Assembly (NCBI RefSeq): GCF_000801955.1
Contig: NZ_JSZO01000038.1
Location: forward strand, 1 to 64,000
Length of the DNA: 64,000 nt
Source of the DNA: Ralstonia sp. A12
Lineage (GTDB): Bacteria > Pseudomonadota > Gammaproteobacteria > Burkholderiales > Burkholderiaceae
Direction of reading: 5' to 3'
A program made the translations under genes and the position numbers. Shown in pieces: positions 52,325-60,702 of this stretch (position 1 is the first letter of the stretch; the number at the start of each line of letters is the position of its first letter). The notes under the pieces were generated by a model, which was given only the letters and a program-made list of their open reading frames with translations, did not search any database and was not told the origin of the DNA.

Positions 52325-54094
52325 TCAGGCGACGGCGGCGGCTTGTGCCACCCCCGACTTGGCAAACAGCGTGCGCTCCGTGAACTTGATGTTCTGCGGA
52401 TCGTAGTATGGGTCAGCCCACGCGCCGGTCGTCTTCAGCACCAGCGGGTTGGCGGCCGTGGCCTTCGACTCGCTCGCGCGGAAGCGGTAGTGATCGAACA
52501 GACGGATGGCTTCGATCGCATATGCCGTGACGATGGCCGGTTCGTAGATGGCGATCAGACTGTCGCCGTTCTGCTCCTCACCGCCCTTCGACAGGTTGGA
52601 TGAGCCGCAGAACACCACCGGCTCGTCGCCGTTGAAATCGCACACGACAAACTTGTGGTGGATGTGCTGGCCGGTGCCGGCGTCCACCTCTTGCTTGAAC
52701 GGCGCGGGCGCCTCGTCCTTCAAATACGCGAACGATACGGTCTGCGAGGGTACGTCGCGGCCCGGCGCGAAGGCATCCACACCACCCGCCTTGTCGATCA
52801 CGCCCAGCGAGAGCAGCCCCGCCTTGTGCGGCACGACGTGCTCGAGCGTGTCGAGCATCTCGCCGCCGCCATCGGTGGCCATCACCGCAAACAGCACCGA
52901 CGACAGCGCGCCTTTCACGCGGTCGGCCGCCTCGGAGAGCAGCGCATCGGTCTGGTGCGGCGAGAAGCCGAAGCGCGCGCGCGGCGTACTGCCCTGCGGC
53001 ACAGCCTGCCAGTTGCCAGCCAGTGCATCAGCGCGGAAGGCGGTGGCCACCTTGCGGCTGCCGGCCGCATCTTCACCGTACTGGCCGATCAAGTCCCACG
53101 TGTGGTCGAACACCTGTGCATAGAGCTGCGCAACGTCCTGCTCGAACACCAGCACGCTGTTGGCCTGCACGTACAGCCCGCGCAGCGAGAAGTTGGCCGA
53201 GCCCGCCAGCACGCGCACCGGCTTGCCCGCCGCATCACGCAGCAGGATCCCCTTGTGGTGCTGGAAGCGTGCGAAATGCGTGCGGCGCACGTCCGCTCCG
53301 GCCTGCTTGAAGACCTCGGTGGCCTGCGTTTCGAAGGCGTCGTCGGTGCCATGCCCGGTTGGGTGTGCACCGGTGCCGATGTAGTTGTCCTGGATCACGC
53401 GCACCTTGCGGCCGTTCTGCGCGAGCCACGCAACCGCGCGAATGATGTCCGGCTCGTCCAGGTCATAGGCCAGCACGTCGATGCCATAGCCGTCGGACGC
53501 CTGGCACTGGTTGAGCAGATCGATGATGAGGCGGCGGCCGGTGGCGCCCAGGTAGGCGTACTTGCTCTGATACGGCTGCGTGTCATACAGCAGCGGCGAT
53601 TTGGTCTGCGCGCGCTTGTCCGGTGCCAGCGCCGTGTTGCCGCCGTAGTGGTCAATGAACGCCTGCGACGACACATAGCCGCGCACCATGCCCACGGTGG
53701 CCCAGTCGCTCATCGGTTGATGCAGGGTCACGTTCACGTTGCGTGTGGCACGTGTTTCAAGCTGCACGGGGTTCGTGGACGCAAAGTAGCGCGCGTGCAC
53801 AGTGTAGGTGTACTGCCCGGCCGCATGCGGCGGAAAGTGAGCCCAGTGGAACGATTGGAACGGCGCGTCGATGGAGTCGGCGTACTTGCCGGCCTGCAGG
53901 GGGGCATCCGCATGGATGGGCGCGTCGAACGTCAGCCGGTTGGGCACCCAGTACGGCGCCTGGCCCTGCGGCGTGCATTGGATGGCAAAGCCGGCCAGAT
54001 CGGCGCGATCTGCATCGGCCACGTCAAACGCAAACAGCACCGCGCTGTCGCCCTGATACACCTTCACCTGGAATGAATCGACGGATGTCGCCAT
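52325..54094 (-). CDS. Phospholipase D-like domain protein
   Basis: Phosphodiesterase-fold protein (589 aa) with two HKD-type motifs: HHKGILLRD with AGSANFSLRG (~residue 280) and HHKFVVCDFNGD with CGSSNLSKGG (~480). The first lies one residue off the strict HxKx4D spacing. The N-terminal ~150 residues are a beta-rich region unlike known PLD domains (FQVKVYQGDSAVLFAFD). No signal peptide, so cytosolic or exported by another route. AGGAG precedes the ATG. Confidence 0.82.
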   Translation of the reverse strand: MATSVDSFQVKVYQGDSAVLFAFDVADADRADLAGFAIQCTPQGQAPYWVPNRLTFDAPIHADAPLQAGKYADSIDAPFQSFHWAHFPPHAAGQYTYTVHARYFASTNPVQLETRATRNVNVTLHQPMSDWATVGMVRGYVSSQAFIDHYGGNTALAPDKRAQTKSPLLYDTQPYQSKYAYLGATGRRLIIDLLNQCQASDGYGIDVLAYDLDEPDIIRAVAWLAQNGRKVRVIQDNYIGTGAHPTGHGTDDAFETQATEVFKQAGADVRRTHFARFQHHKGILLRDAAGKPVRVLAGSANFSLRGLYVQANSVLVFEQDVAQLYAQVFDHTWDLIGQYGEDAAGSRKVATAFRADALAGNWQAVPQGSTPRARFGFSPHQTDALLSEAADRVKGALSSVLFAVMATDGGGEMLDTLEHVVPHKAGLLSLGVIDKAGGVDAFAPGRDVPSQTVSFAYLKDEAPAPFKQEVDAGTGQHIHHKFVVCDFNGDEPVVFCGSSNLSKGGEEQNGDSLIAIYEPAIVTAYAIEAIRLFDHYRFRASESKATAANPLVLKTTGAWADPYYDPQNIKFTERTLFAKSGVAQAAAVA

Positions 54095-54269
54095 GGGAGT
54101 CTCCTGGGGTGGCAAAGCATCCGTTTTTTATAGCACCGCGATCGTGACAATCCTCTGACGCAAACGGCGTATTTTGCAGGCGCCATGCGGGTTTACGGGC
54201 GATGAGTTCAACGCCGCTTCAATCCGATCTGCACACACACCTGCAACTGGATGCGGTTTATGGCCCCCA

Positions 54270-54288
54270 ACGTATGTCGTCCATACGT
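54270..54288. promoter_or_regulatory. ACGTATG-N5-CATACGT dyad upstream of molybdopterin-fold lipoprotein gene
   Basis: Perfect 7-bp inverted repeat ACGTATG / CATACGT with spacer TCGTC, 68 bp upstream of the ATG at 54357. It shares the CGTATG/CATACG half-sites with the dyad at 34185-34199, though the spacer is 5 bp here and 3 bp there. Confidence 0.45.
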
Positions 54289-54356
54289 CGCGCTTAATAG
54301 CCTCCCCCAACCGTTATGTAACCATGTATACAACGACAACAACAAGGGAGGTTCCG

Positions 54357-55373
54357 ATGCACCGTTTTTCGCCGTTCCGATTCAAGCTGGCCCATGCGCT
54401 GCAACTCGCACTGGTGCCGTTCCTGCTGGCCGCGTGCGGCGGCTCCGACGCTGACACGCCCCAGGTCACCACGCCCGCCACACCGCAAGCCACCCTGACG
54501 GTGGCCGGCGATGCGGCCACCGGCGGCACGCTCACCACGACCCAGCTCAAGGCCCTGCCCGCCACCACCAGCACCGATAGCTTCGGCAGCGGCAGCGGCT
54601 CGCAAACCCACACCTACACCGGCACCAGCGTATGGGGCGCGCTCAACCAGATCGGCATCAAGACCGATCCGAACATCAAGAATGACCTGCTGAACAAGAT
54701 CGTCGTCGCCACCGGCACCGACGGCTACCGCGCCGTCTTCGCGCTGGGCGAGCTGAGCCCCGACTTCGGCAACCGCGCAAGCCGCGTGGTCTATGCGGAA
54801 ACCATCAACGGCATAACCGGCGCGTTGCCCGCTGCGGATGGTCCGCTGCGCGTGACCGCCCCCGGCGACACCAAGGGCGGGCGCTACATCTCGAACCTCG
54901 TGCGATTGGACATCCGCAGTTCGGGTTCCACTGCGGCTGGCACGGGCGGCGGTGCGTCAACGCAGTTCAAGGTGAGCGGCGCTGTGCAGCGCCCCGGCAC
55001 GTTCGACTTGACGGCCTTGCAGAACCTGCCCGTGGTCACGCGCACGGTATCGGGCGTCACCTACACGGGGGTGAGCCTGTGGGATCTGCTCAACACCTCG
55101 GTCGGCATCGTCAACAACCCGGCGGTGAAAAACGACTCGCTCGCCAAGTACGTCGTCGCCACCGGCAGCGATGGTTACAAGGCGGTGGTCTCGTTTGGTG
55201 AGATGGACCCGAACTTCGGCAACCAGCCCGACTTCATCGCCTATGCGGCCAACGGCGTGCCGCTCACCACCAACGGCTTTGCGCGGCTGGTGCTGCCGAA
55301 TGACGGCAAGCAGGGGCGATTTGTGTCGAGTCTAATTGGCTTGGAGGTGATTGCGGCACCGGTGGGGCAGTAA
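54357..55373 (+). CDS. Lipoprotein with tandem molybdopterin-binding-like domains
   Basis: Exported lipoprotein (338 aa): lipobox LLAAC, then two homologous ~120-residue oxidoreductase-molybdopterin-fold repeats. Matched pairs: TYTGTSVWGALNQIG with TYTGVSLWDLLNTSVG, VATGTDGYRAVFALGEL with VATGSDGYKAVVSFGEM, and SPDFGNR with DPNFGNQ. There is no Cys outside the lipobox, so the Mo-ligand Cys of sulfite-oxidase-type enzymes is missing from both repeats. A non-catalytic or cofactor-free role is likely. AAGGGAGG precedes the ATG. Confidence 0.8.
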   Translation: MHRFSPFRFKLAHALQLALVPFLLAACGGSDADTPQVTTPATPQATLTVAGDAATGGTLTTTQLKALPATTSTDSFGSGSGSQTHTYTGTSVWGALNQIGIKTDPNIKNDLLNKIVVATGTDGYRAVFALGELSPDFGNRASRVVYAETINGITGALPAADGPLRVTAPGDTKGGRYISNLVRLDIRSSGSTAAGTGGGASTQFKVSGAVQRPGTFDLTALQNLPVVTRTVSGVTYTGVSLWDLLNTSVGIVNNPAVKNDSLAKYVVATGSDGYKAVVSFGEMDPNFGNQPDFIAYAANGVPLTTNGFARLVLPNDGKQGRFVSSLIGLEVIAAPVGQ

Positions 55374-55382
55374 CAAGGCGTG

Positions 55383-55409
55383 GGTGGCGCAGTCAATGAC
55401 TGCGCCACC
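55383..55409 (+). terminator. 13-bp perfect palindrome after lipoprotein gene
   Basis: GGTGGCGCAGTCA, one A, then TGACTGCGCCACC, 9 bp past the stop. As RNA it forms a very stable hairpin. It lacks a T-run, so a non-classical terminator or 3'-end stabiliser. Confidence 0.55.
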
Positions 55410-55547
55410 GCGACGATGCCGAAAAAAGCGATGGGGCTGGCTTCGATCGACTCTGCCTGCATAGACGACCGTGGCTTGCTCTGAGAGTCCGACCGACCAT
55501 GCACTTCGCGCGGCCGTCTCCAACGCACGTACTTGATGCCGGCATAC

Positions 55548-56048
55548 TCACTGGCACGATTGAGGCTTGGTGACTTGAACCGTGTCACCGCTCATCGTCG
55601 ACACGCTTGCAACACATGCTCCTTTTTCAAGGACTAAGCGGGCCTCATAGTCAACGTCAGCCTTCGGAACAAACGTCGCAGCGACAGAGCACTGCAGGCG
55701 ACTTTCCGGCGCCGCCAGCAACACCAGGGTGTACGGCCGCTCTGCGGCAACATACAGCTCGCCCGTCGGCATCTGGCCCAGCTTCTCTGCTCCCGGCATA
55801 CCGAGCGAGCGCCCGCGATAGCCACTAGCGCCGACGATTCCTCCCAACACTGTCCCTGCACCGGGCGCCCCCCAGTCAATGCAATCCTTGTTTGGCACCG
55901 CCTTGACGAGCGCGTTGCCACTCACACGAAGGCGAGCGCGCGGACCGTCCGTGGCCTCATCGGCCGTTCTGAACTACGTACCAAGCGAGCCACAAGCACT
56001 GAGCGCACTTACAGCACAGATCGCGACGATGCGTTTCTCTGCTTTCAT
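55548..56048 (-). pseudogene. Lipoprotein gene interrupted by an in-frame TAG
   Basis: On the minus strand, ATG 56048 starts a lipoprotein signal MKAEKRIVAICAVSALSACG (lipobox Cys19), and TAG at 55976-55974 stops it at codon 25. The same frame continues without another stop to 55548, with coding character: VSGNALVKAVPNKDCIDWGA, GQMPTGELYVAAERPYTLVLL, QCSVAATFVPK. Read through, the protein would be 166 residues. It starts 18 bp after the gene at 56067. As it stands it would yield a six-residue lipopeptide after processing, or need suppression or an internal GTG start at 55925. Confidence 0.7.
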
Positions 56049-56066
56049 TTCCGATTTTTCTAGGTC

Positions 56067-56468
56067 TTAGTTGAACTCGAAGCGCACGTCTTTGATGATC
56101 TGCACTTTGCCCCAATGGAAATTGCAGACGCGTGCAACCTCGGCGCCATCCCTGCTTTCCGGAACGCATCCGCCTGTGATTTGCATGGGGTTACCACCCT
56201 GCTTCGACAACGGAAACTCAATCGACAGCCCTTCGGGTATTTTGTGCTCCAGCCGAACAGACTCTGCGTAGTCATCCACTAGCGCGGCGATCAGCACCTT
56301 GTCGGCCTTCAACGTATAGAGGTCGTGCTGGAACGCACCACTGGGCACCAGGCACATTTCAAATGCGATGTTCTCTGCTGTCTGACGCTGACAACGTGGG
56401 GGCTCAGCGGCAATCGCGGTGGCGCAGGCAGCCGATGCCGCGAGAAGAAGGGCAGTCTTATGAATCAT
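56067..56468 (-). CDS. Exported hypothetical protein
   Basis: Exported protein (133 aa) with signal peptide MIHKTALLLAASAACATAIA and four Cys in the mature part (PPRCQRQ, EMCLVP, GGCVPES, RVCNFHWG). No family recognised. Same strand and close spacing as the interrupted lipoprotein gene downstream, in a stretch of orphan exported proteins. Confidence 0.65.
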   Translation of the reverse strand: MIHKTALLLAASAACATAIAAEPPRCQRQTAENIAFEMCLVPSGAFQHDLYTLKADKVLIAALVDDYAESVRLEHKIPEGLSIEFPLSKQGGNPMQITGGCVPESRDGAEVARVCNFHWGKVQIIKDVRFEFN

Positions 56469-56590
56469 GATCTCGAATTCTCGATTGAAGTTGGATGGAG
56501 GCAGAGGTCTTACTCGTCTTCAGCGATCAAATCTGGGGCCAGCGGACAACTGCTCATTTCTTCTCTCAATGTGGTCTACCAACAAGCAAG

Positions 56591-57151
56591 CTAGTCTCGA
56601 TAGGGCTTGACCGCTTGTTCGACGTAATCCGCCTTGGCATGCTCCCTACCCTTCCGGTCCATATCGAAGTAAATCGCCTCGAGCTTCTTGACCGGTGCCC
56701 CGATTTCCTCCAACGCCCCATACTGTTTAAGACAATGCACTTGTATTAGCGCCTCATCCGTATCGAACGCTTTTCTTTTATCGCCCGCCGCGGACGCCAT
56801 GAAAGTGTCGTACACGACCTTGGACGCCTTGTCGTAAGAGGCGAGCCCTACCATGCGCGCCAGTTGGTCATACGCAAAAGCCTTTGCCAGCATATGGTCC
56901 TGCTCGTCCCATGCTTGTTCCGCCTTCTGCTGGCTTAGACCTCTATGTTCGCTGCCCTCCCGCGTGAAGCTGCCCGCCTTTGCAAACAACGCCCAGTTGC
57001 AAAAGATCTCCCGAGTCTGCCCATCCACTCGATTGAAGGCATCCAGATACTCGCCGGCACCGGCTTGACCTGGCACCAGACCAGCGAAGACGATGCAGCA
57101 GGCCAGCGAAAACAAGCCCGCTGTCCGAAAGCAACCGGTGTTGGTGCGCAT
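56591..57151 (-). CDS. Exported hypothetical protein
   Basis: Exported protein (186 aa from ATG 57151; the frame is open to 57235). Signal peptide region TAGLFSLACCIVFAGLVPGQAGA. The mature part is helical and charged (REIFCNWALFAKAGSF, SQQKAEQAWDEQDHMLAKAFAYDQ, KKLEAIYFDMDRKGREHAKADY). No domain recognised. Confidence 0.6.
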   Translation of the reverse strand: MRTNTGCFRTAGLFSLACCIVFAGLVPGQAGAGEYLDAFNRVDGQTREIFCNWALFAKAGSFTREGSEHRGLSQQKAEQAWDEQDHMLAKAFAYDQLARMVGLASYDKASKVVYDTFMASAAGDKRKAFDTDEALIQVHCLKQYGALEEIGAPVKKLEAIYFDMDRKGREHAKADYVEQAVKPYRD

Positions 57152-57441
57152 CACTGCACAACCTTGGCGGTCTTGAGCAACCAATAGGAGTGCACGAATC
57201 AGGGAATGCGTGATTTGGCCCAAAGTAATCCCCAATCAAGTAATAACGTGGCGACCCAGTGATCTCTCACGAGGGTGAATCAGGACAAACTTAGCTGCTG
57301 GCATCGCTAGCTGCCTCTGGATTGAGACGCTTCAGGCGTGGGCCCAGAATGCTCAGAATTCTGGATGCCTCGAATACGTGGTAGGCCTTGTCCTTATCTG
57401 CAGGCTGCCGTCTGTCTACTACGGTGTTCCGTGTGTTGTAG

Positions 57442-58347
57442 TCAGTTCCTAATACCCAGCACGGCAATTGCGCGGTACTCGGTTCCCGCAGGTGTTTCCA
57501 GAATCAGGGTGCCCATCAGAGCGGACTCATCCATCTCTTCAAAACAATCAGCACTCAATACCAAGTTGGCCTGCAAAGTTTCACCGGGAGCAATCTGCGC
57601 GAGCTTCGATGTTCGGTATGACTGCTGCGTGATCGGCAACTCTTTCGATGTCAGGTCGGAGCACAAACCCGCGCGCAACTCCTTGCCTGCTAAGGCAACA
57701 CCAATCGAGGCCTTCGATGGGTTGTGCAGCGACAGCTTCAAATACTCCCTCCCTTGAACATCTTGCCCGCCCTTCTCAACCGACACATGAATCGGCTCCA
57801 ACAGGGCTGGCTTCGGCCAGTTCACGACTATCGACTCTTCGGGTGCAGCTAGCGATTGCGTGTAGGTATCGATCAATTTGCGAGCCTCTGCTTGCCATTC
57901 GCGCAGGGCATCTGAGTCGCAACCGCCGGCTGTATTGATGATCTGTTGGACATCGGCGTCCGTCCGGGCCTTCTGTTTGGGGTCACGTTCTAAAGCATTC
58001 GCGAACTGTTTCGCTGAGCCACCGCTGATCGATCGCCCAGACCAATCTAGCTTGTTCAGTCGTGCCTGTTCATCCGGAAACGCGGGGCATTCCTTGGCAA
58101 CACCGTGAAGAACCGTCCAGGCAACCGCTGCAGTTCTACTGAGCCTGTCTTGCTGTGCGTTGGCCTTAGTGGAAACCGGCCCGCACCAACAGACCACTGC
58201 CACCAGTGCAGCCAATGACCGAGCCAGTACCGAGCGCCGCGCGCGCTCGTGGCGGCTGGGAGCTTCAGTACGGTTCTCTTCTTGTTGTTCAACAACGCAC
58301 AGTTGCGCCGATACGGCACGTGCGTCCGGCCGGTATGGCTGGCGCAT
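57442..58347 (-). CDS. Exported hypothetical protein with long N-terminal extension
   Basis: Protein of 301 aa with a ~36-residue charged N-terminus before a signal-like segment (RRSVLARSLAALVAVVCWCG, cleavage near KANA); the RRSVLA could be Tat-like. GGGAGAA upstream of ATG 58347 supports the long form. The C-terminal ~130 residues look like an Ig-like beta domain (EYLKLSLHNPSKASIGVALAG, APGETLQANLVL). No family recognised. Confidence 0.6.
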   Translation of the reverse strand: MRQPYRPDARAVSAQLCVVEQQEENRTEAPSRHERARRSVLARSLAALVAVVCWCGPVSTKANAQQDRLSRTAAVAWTVLHGVAKECPAFPDEQARLNKLDWSGRSISGGSAKQFANALERDPKQKARTDADVQQIINTAGGCDSDALREWQAEARKLIDTYTQSLAAPEESIVVNWPKPALLEPIHVSVEKGGQDVQGREYLKLSLHNPSKASIGVALAGKELRAGLCSDLTSKELPITQQSYRTSKLAQIAPGETLQANLVLSADCFEEMDESALMGTLILETPAGTEYRAIAVLGIRN

Positions 58348-58750
58348 AACAGACTTTCTCCCTGATCCCGATGGACGGAGCGCTTCGCTTTGTTAAACCG
58401 GCGCCCTCGTCTGACCCGGGCCGCATGGTAGGGAGCGGCCATCATGCGGAAAACCCCTCTTCAGTGTGAAATTGGCATGATTTTTCTTAAGATCTGATGT
58501 TAGCGACGCTGAATTTGCGCCTGACAGCCGCCTTGGCAGTGCATGTTGCGTCATCCGCGCCGAGTGCTGGCAACGGTGCCATTGACGTTTTCACGACGGA
58601 TTGTCTGCAGTCGTGGGCACAGGGGCTTGATTTCTGCAGCAGCCGCTGCCTATCCGGAAGAACGAGGGCGGCGCTTACCTCACGCCGACAAAAAAAACGC
58701 AGCGAAACCCGCTGCGTACGATAGGCCCGTGAGGGGAGCTCCCTCCCCCG
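58348..58750. other. Intergenic region left of the valine operon
   Basis: No credible gene. It should hold the promoter of the 57442-58347 gene at its left end and the valine operon terminator (58690-58717) at its right. Remaining sequence shows nothing recognisable. Confidence 0.55.
58690..58717 (-). terminator. Rho-independent terminator of the valine degradation operon
   Basis: Stem ACGCAGCG / CGCTGCGT with a 5-nt loop; the A-run on the + strand (58690-58697) is a T-run on the minus strand. It lies 34 bp past the last operon gene. Confidence 0.88.
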
Positions 58751-59902
58751 CTAAATTCCAAGCCCCGCCAGCGGATGCGCAGTCGCCCGCCACGGCGACG
58801 ACAGGAAGTGCTGCACCCGCTCCGGCCGCACGGCCGCCAGCGTGGACGGCGCCCACCCCGGGCGGTGGTCCTTGTCGACCAAATACGCACGCACGCCTTC
58901 GCAGAAGTCGCCGTCTTCAATCCCACGCGCGACGATGCCCAGCTCCATCTGGAAGCACTCGGCCAGCGACAGTTGCCGGCCGCGCAGCAGTGCCTCACGC
59001 GTGACGTACAGCATCGTCGGCGAATGCGTGGTCATCGCGTCGAGCGTGGCCTGCAGCCATTGGCGCGGTTCGCGGGCCGGCTCACGCTCCAGGCTCTCGC
59101 GCACCGTGGCGACAATGCGGTCAACCGACGAGCGTCGATCAAAGTAGCGCAGCACCCACGGCATGGCCGTCGCCAGCGCGGCATGCGGGACGATGTTGCA
59201 CGGCGGCTCGAACACGCGGCGCAGGGCTTGCATCAGATCGCCGTCGTGCGGCATGCGCTGCAAGCGGTCTTCGAACGAGGCCAGCCATTCCGCCGGCACA
59301 CACAGGTCTGCCAGATGGCAGTGCAGCGCATCGGCACCGGAAAGCGTCACGCCCGTCAGCCCGACATACAGCTCCAGTTCGGCCGACATCACACTCAGGA
59401 AGTGCGTCGCCCCTACGTCGGGCAGGAAGCCGATACGCGTCTCGGGCATGGCCATCTTCGTGCGCTCGGTCACCACGCGCAGGCGTGCGGCCTGCCCGAG
59501 GCCCATGCCGCCACCCATGGTGATGCCGTCCATCAACGCAACGATGGGCTTGGGGAACTGGTGCAGCGCGTAGTCGAGCCGGTATTCGTCGATGAAGAAT
59601 TGCAGCCAGCCGTCGTCGCCGTCCTTGCGGTTCTGCTTGGCAAGCTGGTAGAGCGAGCGAACGTCACCGCCCGCGCAGAAGCCCTTCTGGCCTGCGCCAC
59701 GCAGCACCAGCGCGACGATGCCGTCGTCATGACGGCACTGCTCCAGCAACACCGCCAACTGCTGAACCATGCCGTGCGACAACGCGTTCAACGCAGACGG
59801 CCGGTTCAGTGTGATGATGGCCACGCGGTTCACCACGCGCATCAGCACGTCGGGCTCTGCGGCGGCCTCAAACGGCGTCGCCTGCATCTGGACTGCGCTC
59901 AT
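58751..59902 (-). CDS. 3-hydroxyisobutyryl-CoA hydrolase (enoyl-CoA hydratase family)
   Basis: Crotonase-fold enzyme (383 aa, the length of HIBCH-type proteins) that releases 3-hydroxyisobutyrate in valine breakdown. Oxyanion-hole regions AGGDVRSLY and GITMGGGMGLGQAA; the active-site loop MPETRIGFLPDVGATHFL is specific to hydrolases of this type. Its ATG overlaps the preceding enoyl-CoA hydratase stop (ATGA, 59899-59902). Last gene of the operon. Confidence 0.88.
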   Translation of the reverse strand: MSAVQMQATPFEAAAEPDVLMRVVNRVAIITLNRPSALNALSHGMVQQLAVLLEQCRHDDGIVALVLRGAGQKGFCAGGDVRSLYQLAKQNRKDGDDGWLQFFIDEYRLDYALHQFPKPIVALMDGITMGGGMGLGQAARLRVVTERTKMAMPETRIGFLPDVGATHFLSVMSAELELYVGLTGVTLSGADALHCHLADLCVPAEWLASFEDRLQRMPHDGDLMQALRRVFEPPCNIVPHAALATAMPWVLRYFDRRSSVDRIVATVRESLEREPAREPRQWLQATLDAMTTHSPTMLYVTREALLRGRQLSLAECFQMELGIVARGIEDGDFCEGVRAYLVDKDHRPGWAPSTLAAVRPERVQHFLSSPWRATAHPLAGLGI

Positions 59903-60702
59903 TGCAGCGTCTCCGATTCATGTGGGGCGTGCGCCTGCCAACGCGGCGCACGCTTCTCCAGGAAGGCGTTCACGCCTTCGCGCTGGTCGGGGTGATCGAA
60001 TAGATCGACAAAGCGCTCGCGCTCCACGGCCAGCGCCGCGCCGCGCGGCACGCCGTTGCGGGCCTGGTGAATCAGTTGCTTGCTGAAGGTGACAGCCTGC
60101 GGGCTGAGTGTCGTCACCCGCAGTGCCATGGCGATGGCCGCTTCGCGTGCGGCGCCGGTTTCAACCACCTCCTCCACGAGGCCGATGCGTAGGGCAGTCT
60201 GCGCGTCGACGCGCTCGCCGGTCAGGATCATGCGCTTGGCCCAGCCTTCGCCCACCAGCCACGGCAGCGTCTGCGTGCCGCAACCGCAGCACAGCAGGCC
60301 GACGGCAGTTTCAGGCACAGCCAGCTTGGCGTGCGCCTCGGCAATGCGGATGTCGCATGCCAGCGCGCACTCCAGTCCGCCACCCATCGCAAAGCCGTTG
60401 ATGGCGGCAATCACCACGGGGCGCGCATTCTGCAATGCTTCAAATGCCGCGCCGAAGCGTGCTGCGGCTTCGCGGGCCACATCGCGATCACCGTCGGCAA
60501 AGGTGTTGAGGTCGGCCCCCGCGCTGAAGAACTTCGGGCCATCGCCAGTGATGACGATGGCGCGCACGCGGGCATCGGCGTTCAGTTGTTCGACGGTGGA
60601 TTGCAACTGCAGCAGGCCTTCCGGTGTGAAGGCGTTGGCCGGCGGACGCTTGAGCGTCAGCAGCGCGATGCTGTTGTCGTGGAGAAAGTCGAGTTCGATC
60701 AT
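59899..60702 (-). CDS. Enoyl-CoA hydratase (methacrylyl-CoA hydratase role)
   Basis: Crotonase-fold hydratase (267 aa). Landmarks: ITGDGPKFFSAGADLNTFA, AAINGFAMGGGLECALACDI, then VPETAVGLLCCGCGTQTLPW. The LLCCGCGTQ stretch replaces the usual PGxGGTQ, an unusual Cys-rich variant near the active site. The first catalytic Glu (PET) is kept. Start ATG 60702 overlaps the mmsB stop by one base (TGATG). In context it would hydrate methacrylyl-CoA in valine catabolism. Confidence 0.86.
   Translation of the reverse strand: MIELDFLHDNSIALLTLKRPPANAFTPEGLLQLQSTVEQLNADARVRAIVITGDGPKFFSAGADLNTFADGDRDVAREAAARFGAAFEALQNARPVVIAAINGFAMGGGLECALACDIRIAEAHAKLAVPETAVGLLCCGCGTQTLPWLVGEGWAKRMILTGERVDAQTALRIGLVEEVVETGAAREAAIAMALRVTTLSPQAVTFSKQLIHQARNGVPRGAALAVERERFVDLFDHPDQREGVNAFLEKRAPRWQAHAPHESETLQ

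Noticed and set aside
58543-59004. 153-residue + strand frame between the orphan cluster and the valine operon
   Set aside because: Pro/Ala/Arg-rich shadow crossing the terminator and antisense to the hydrolase gene.
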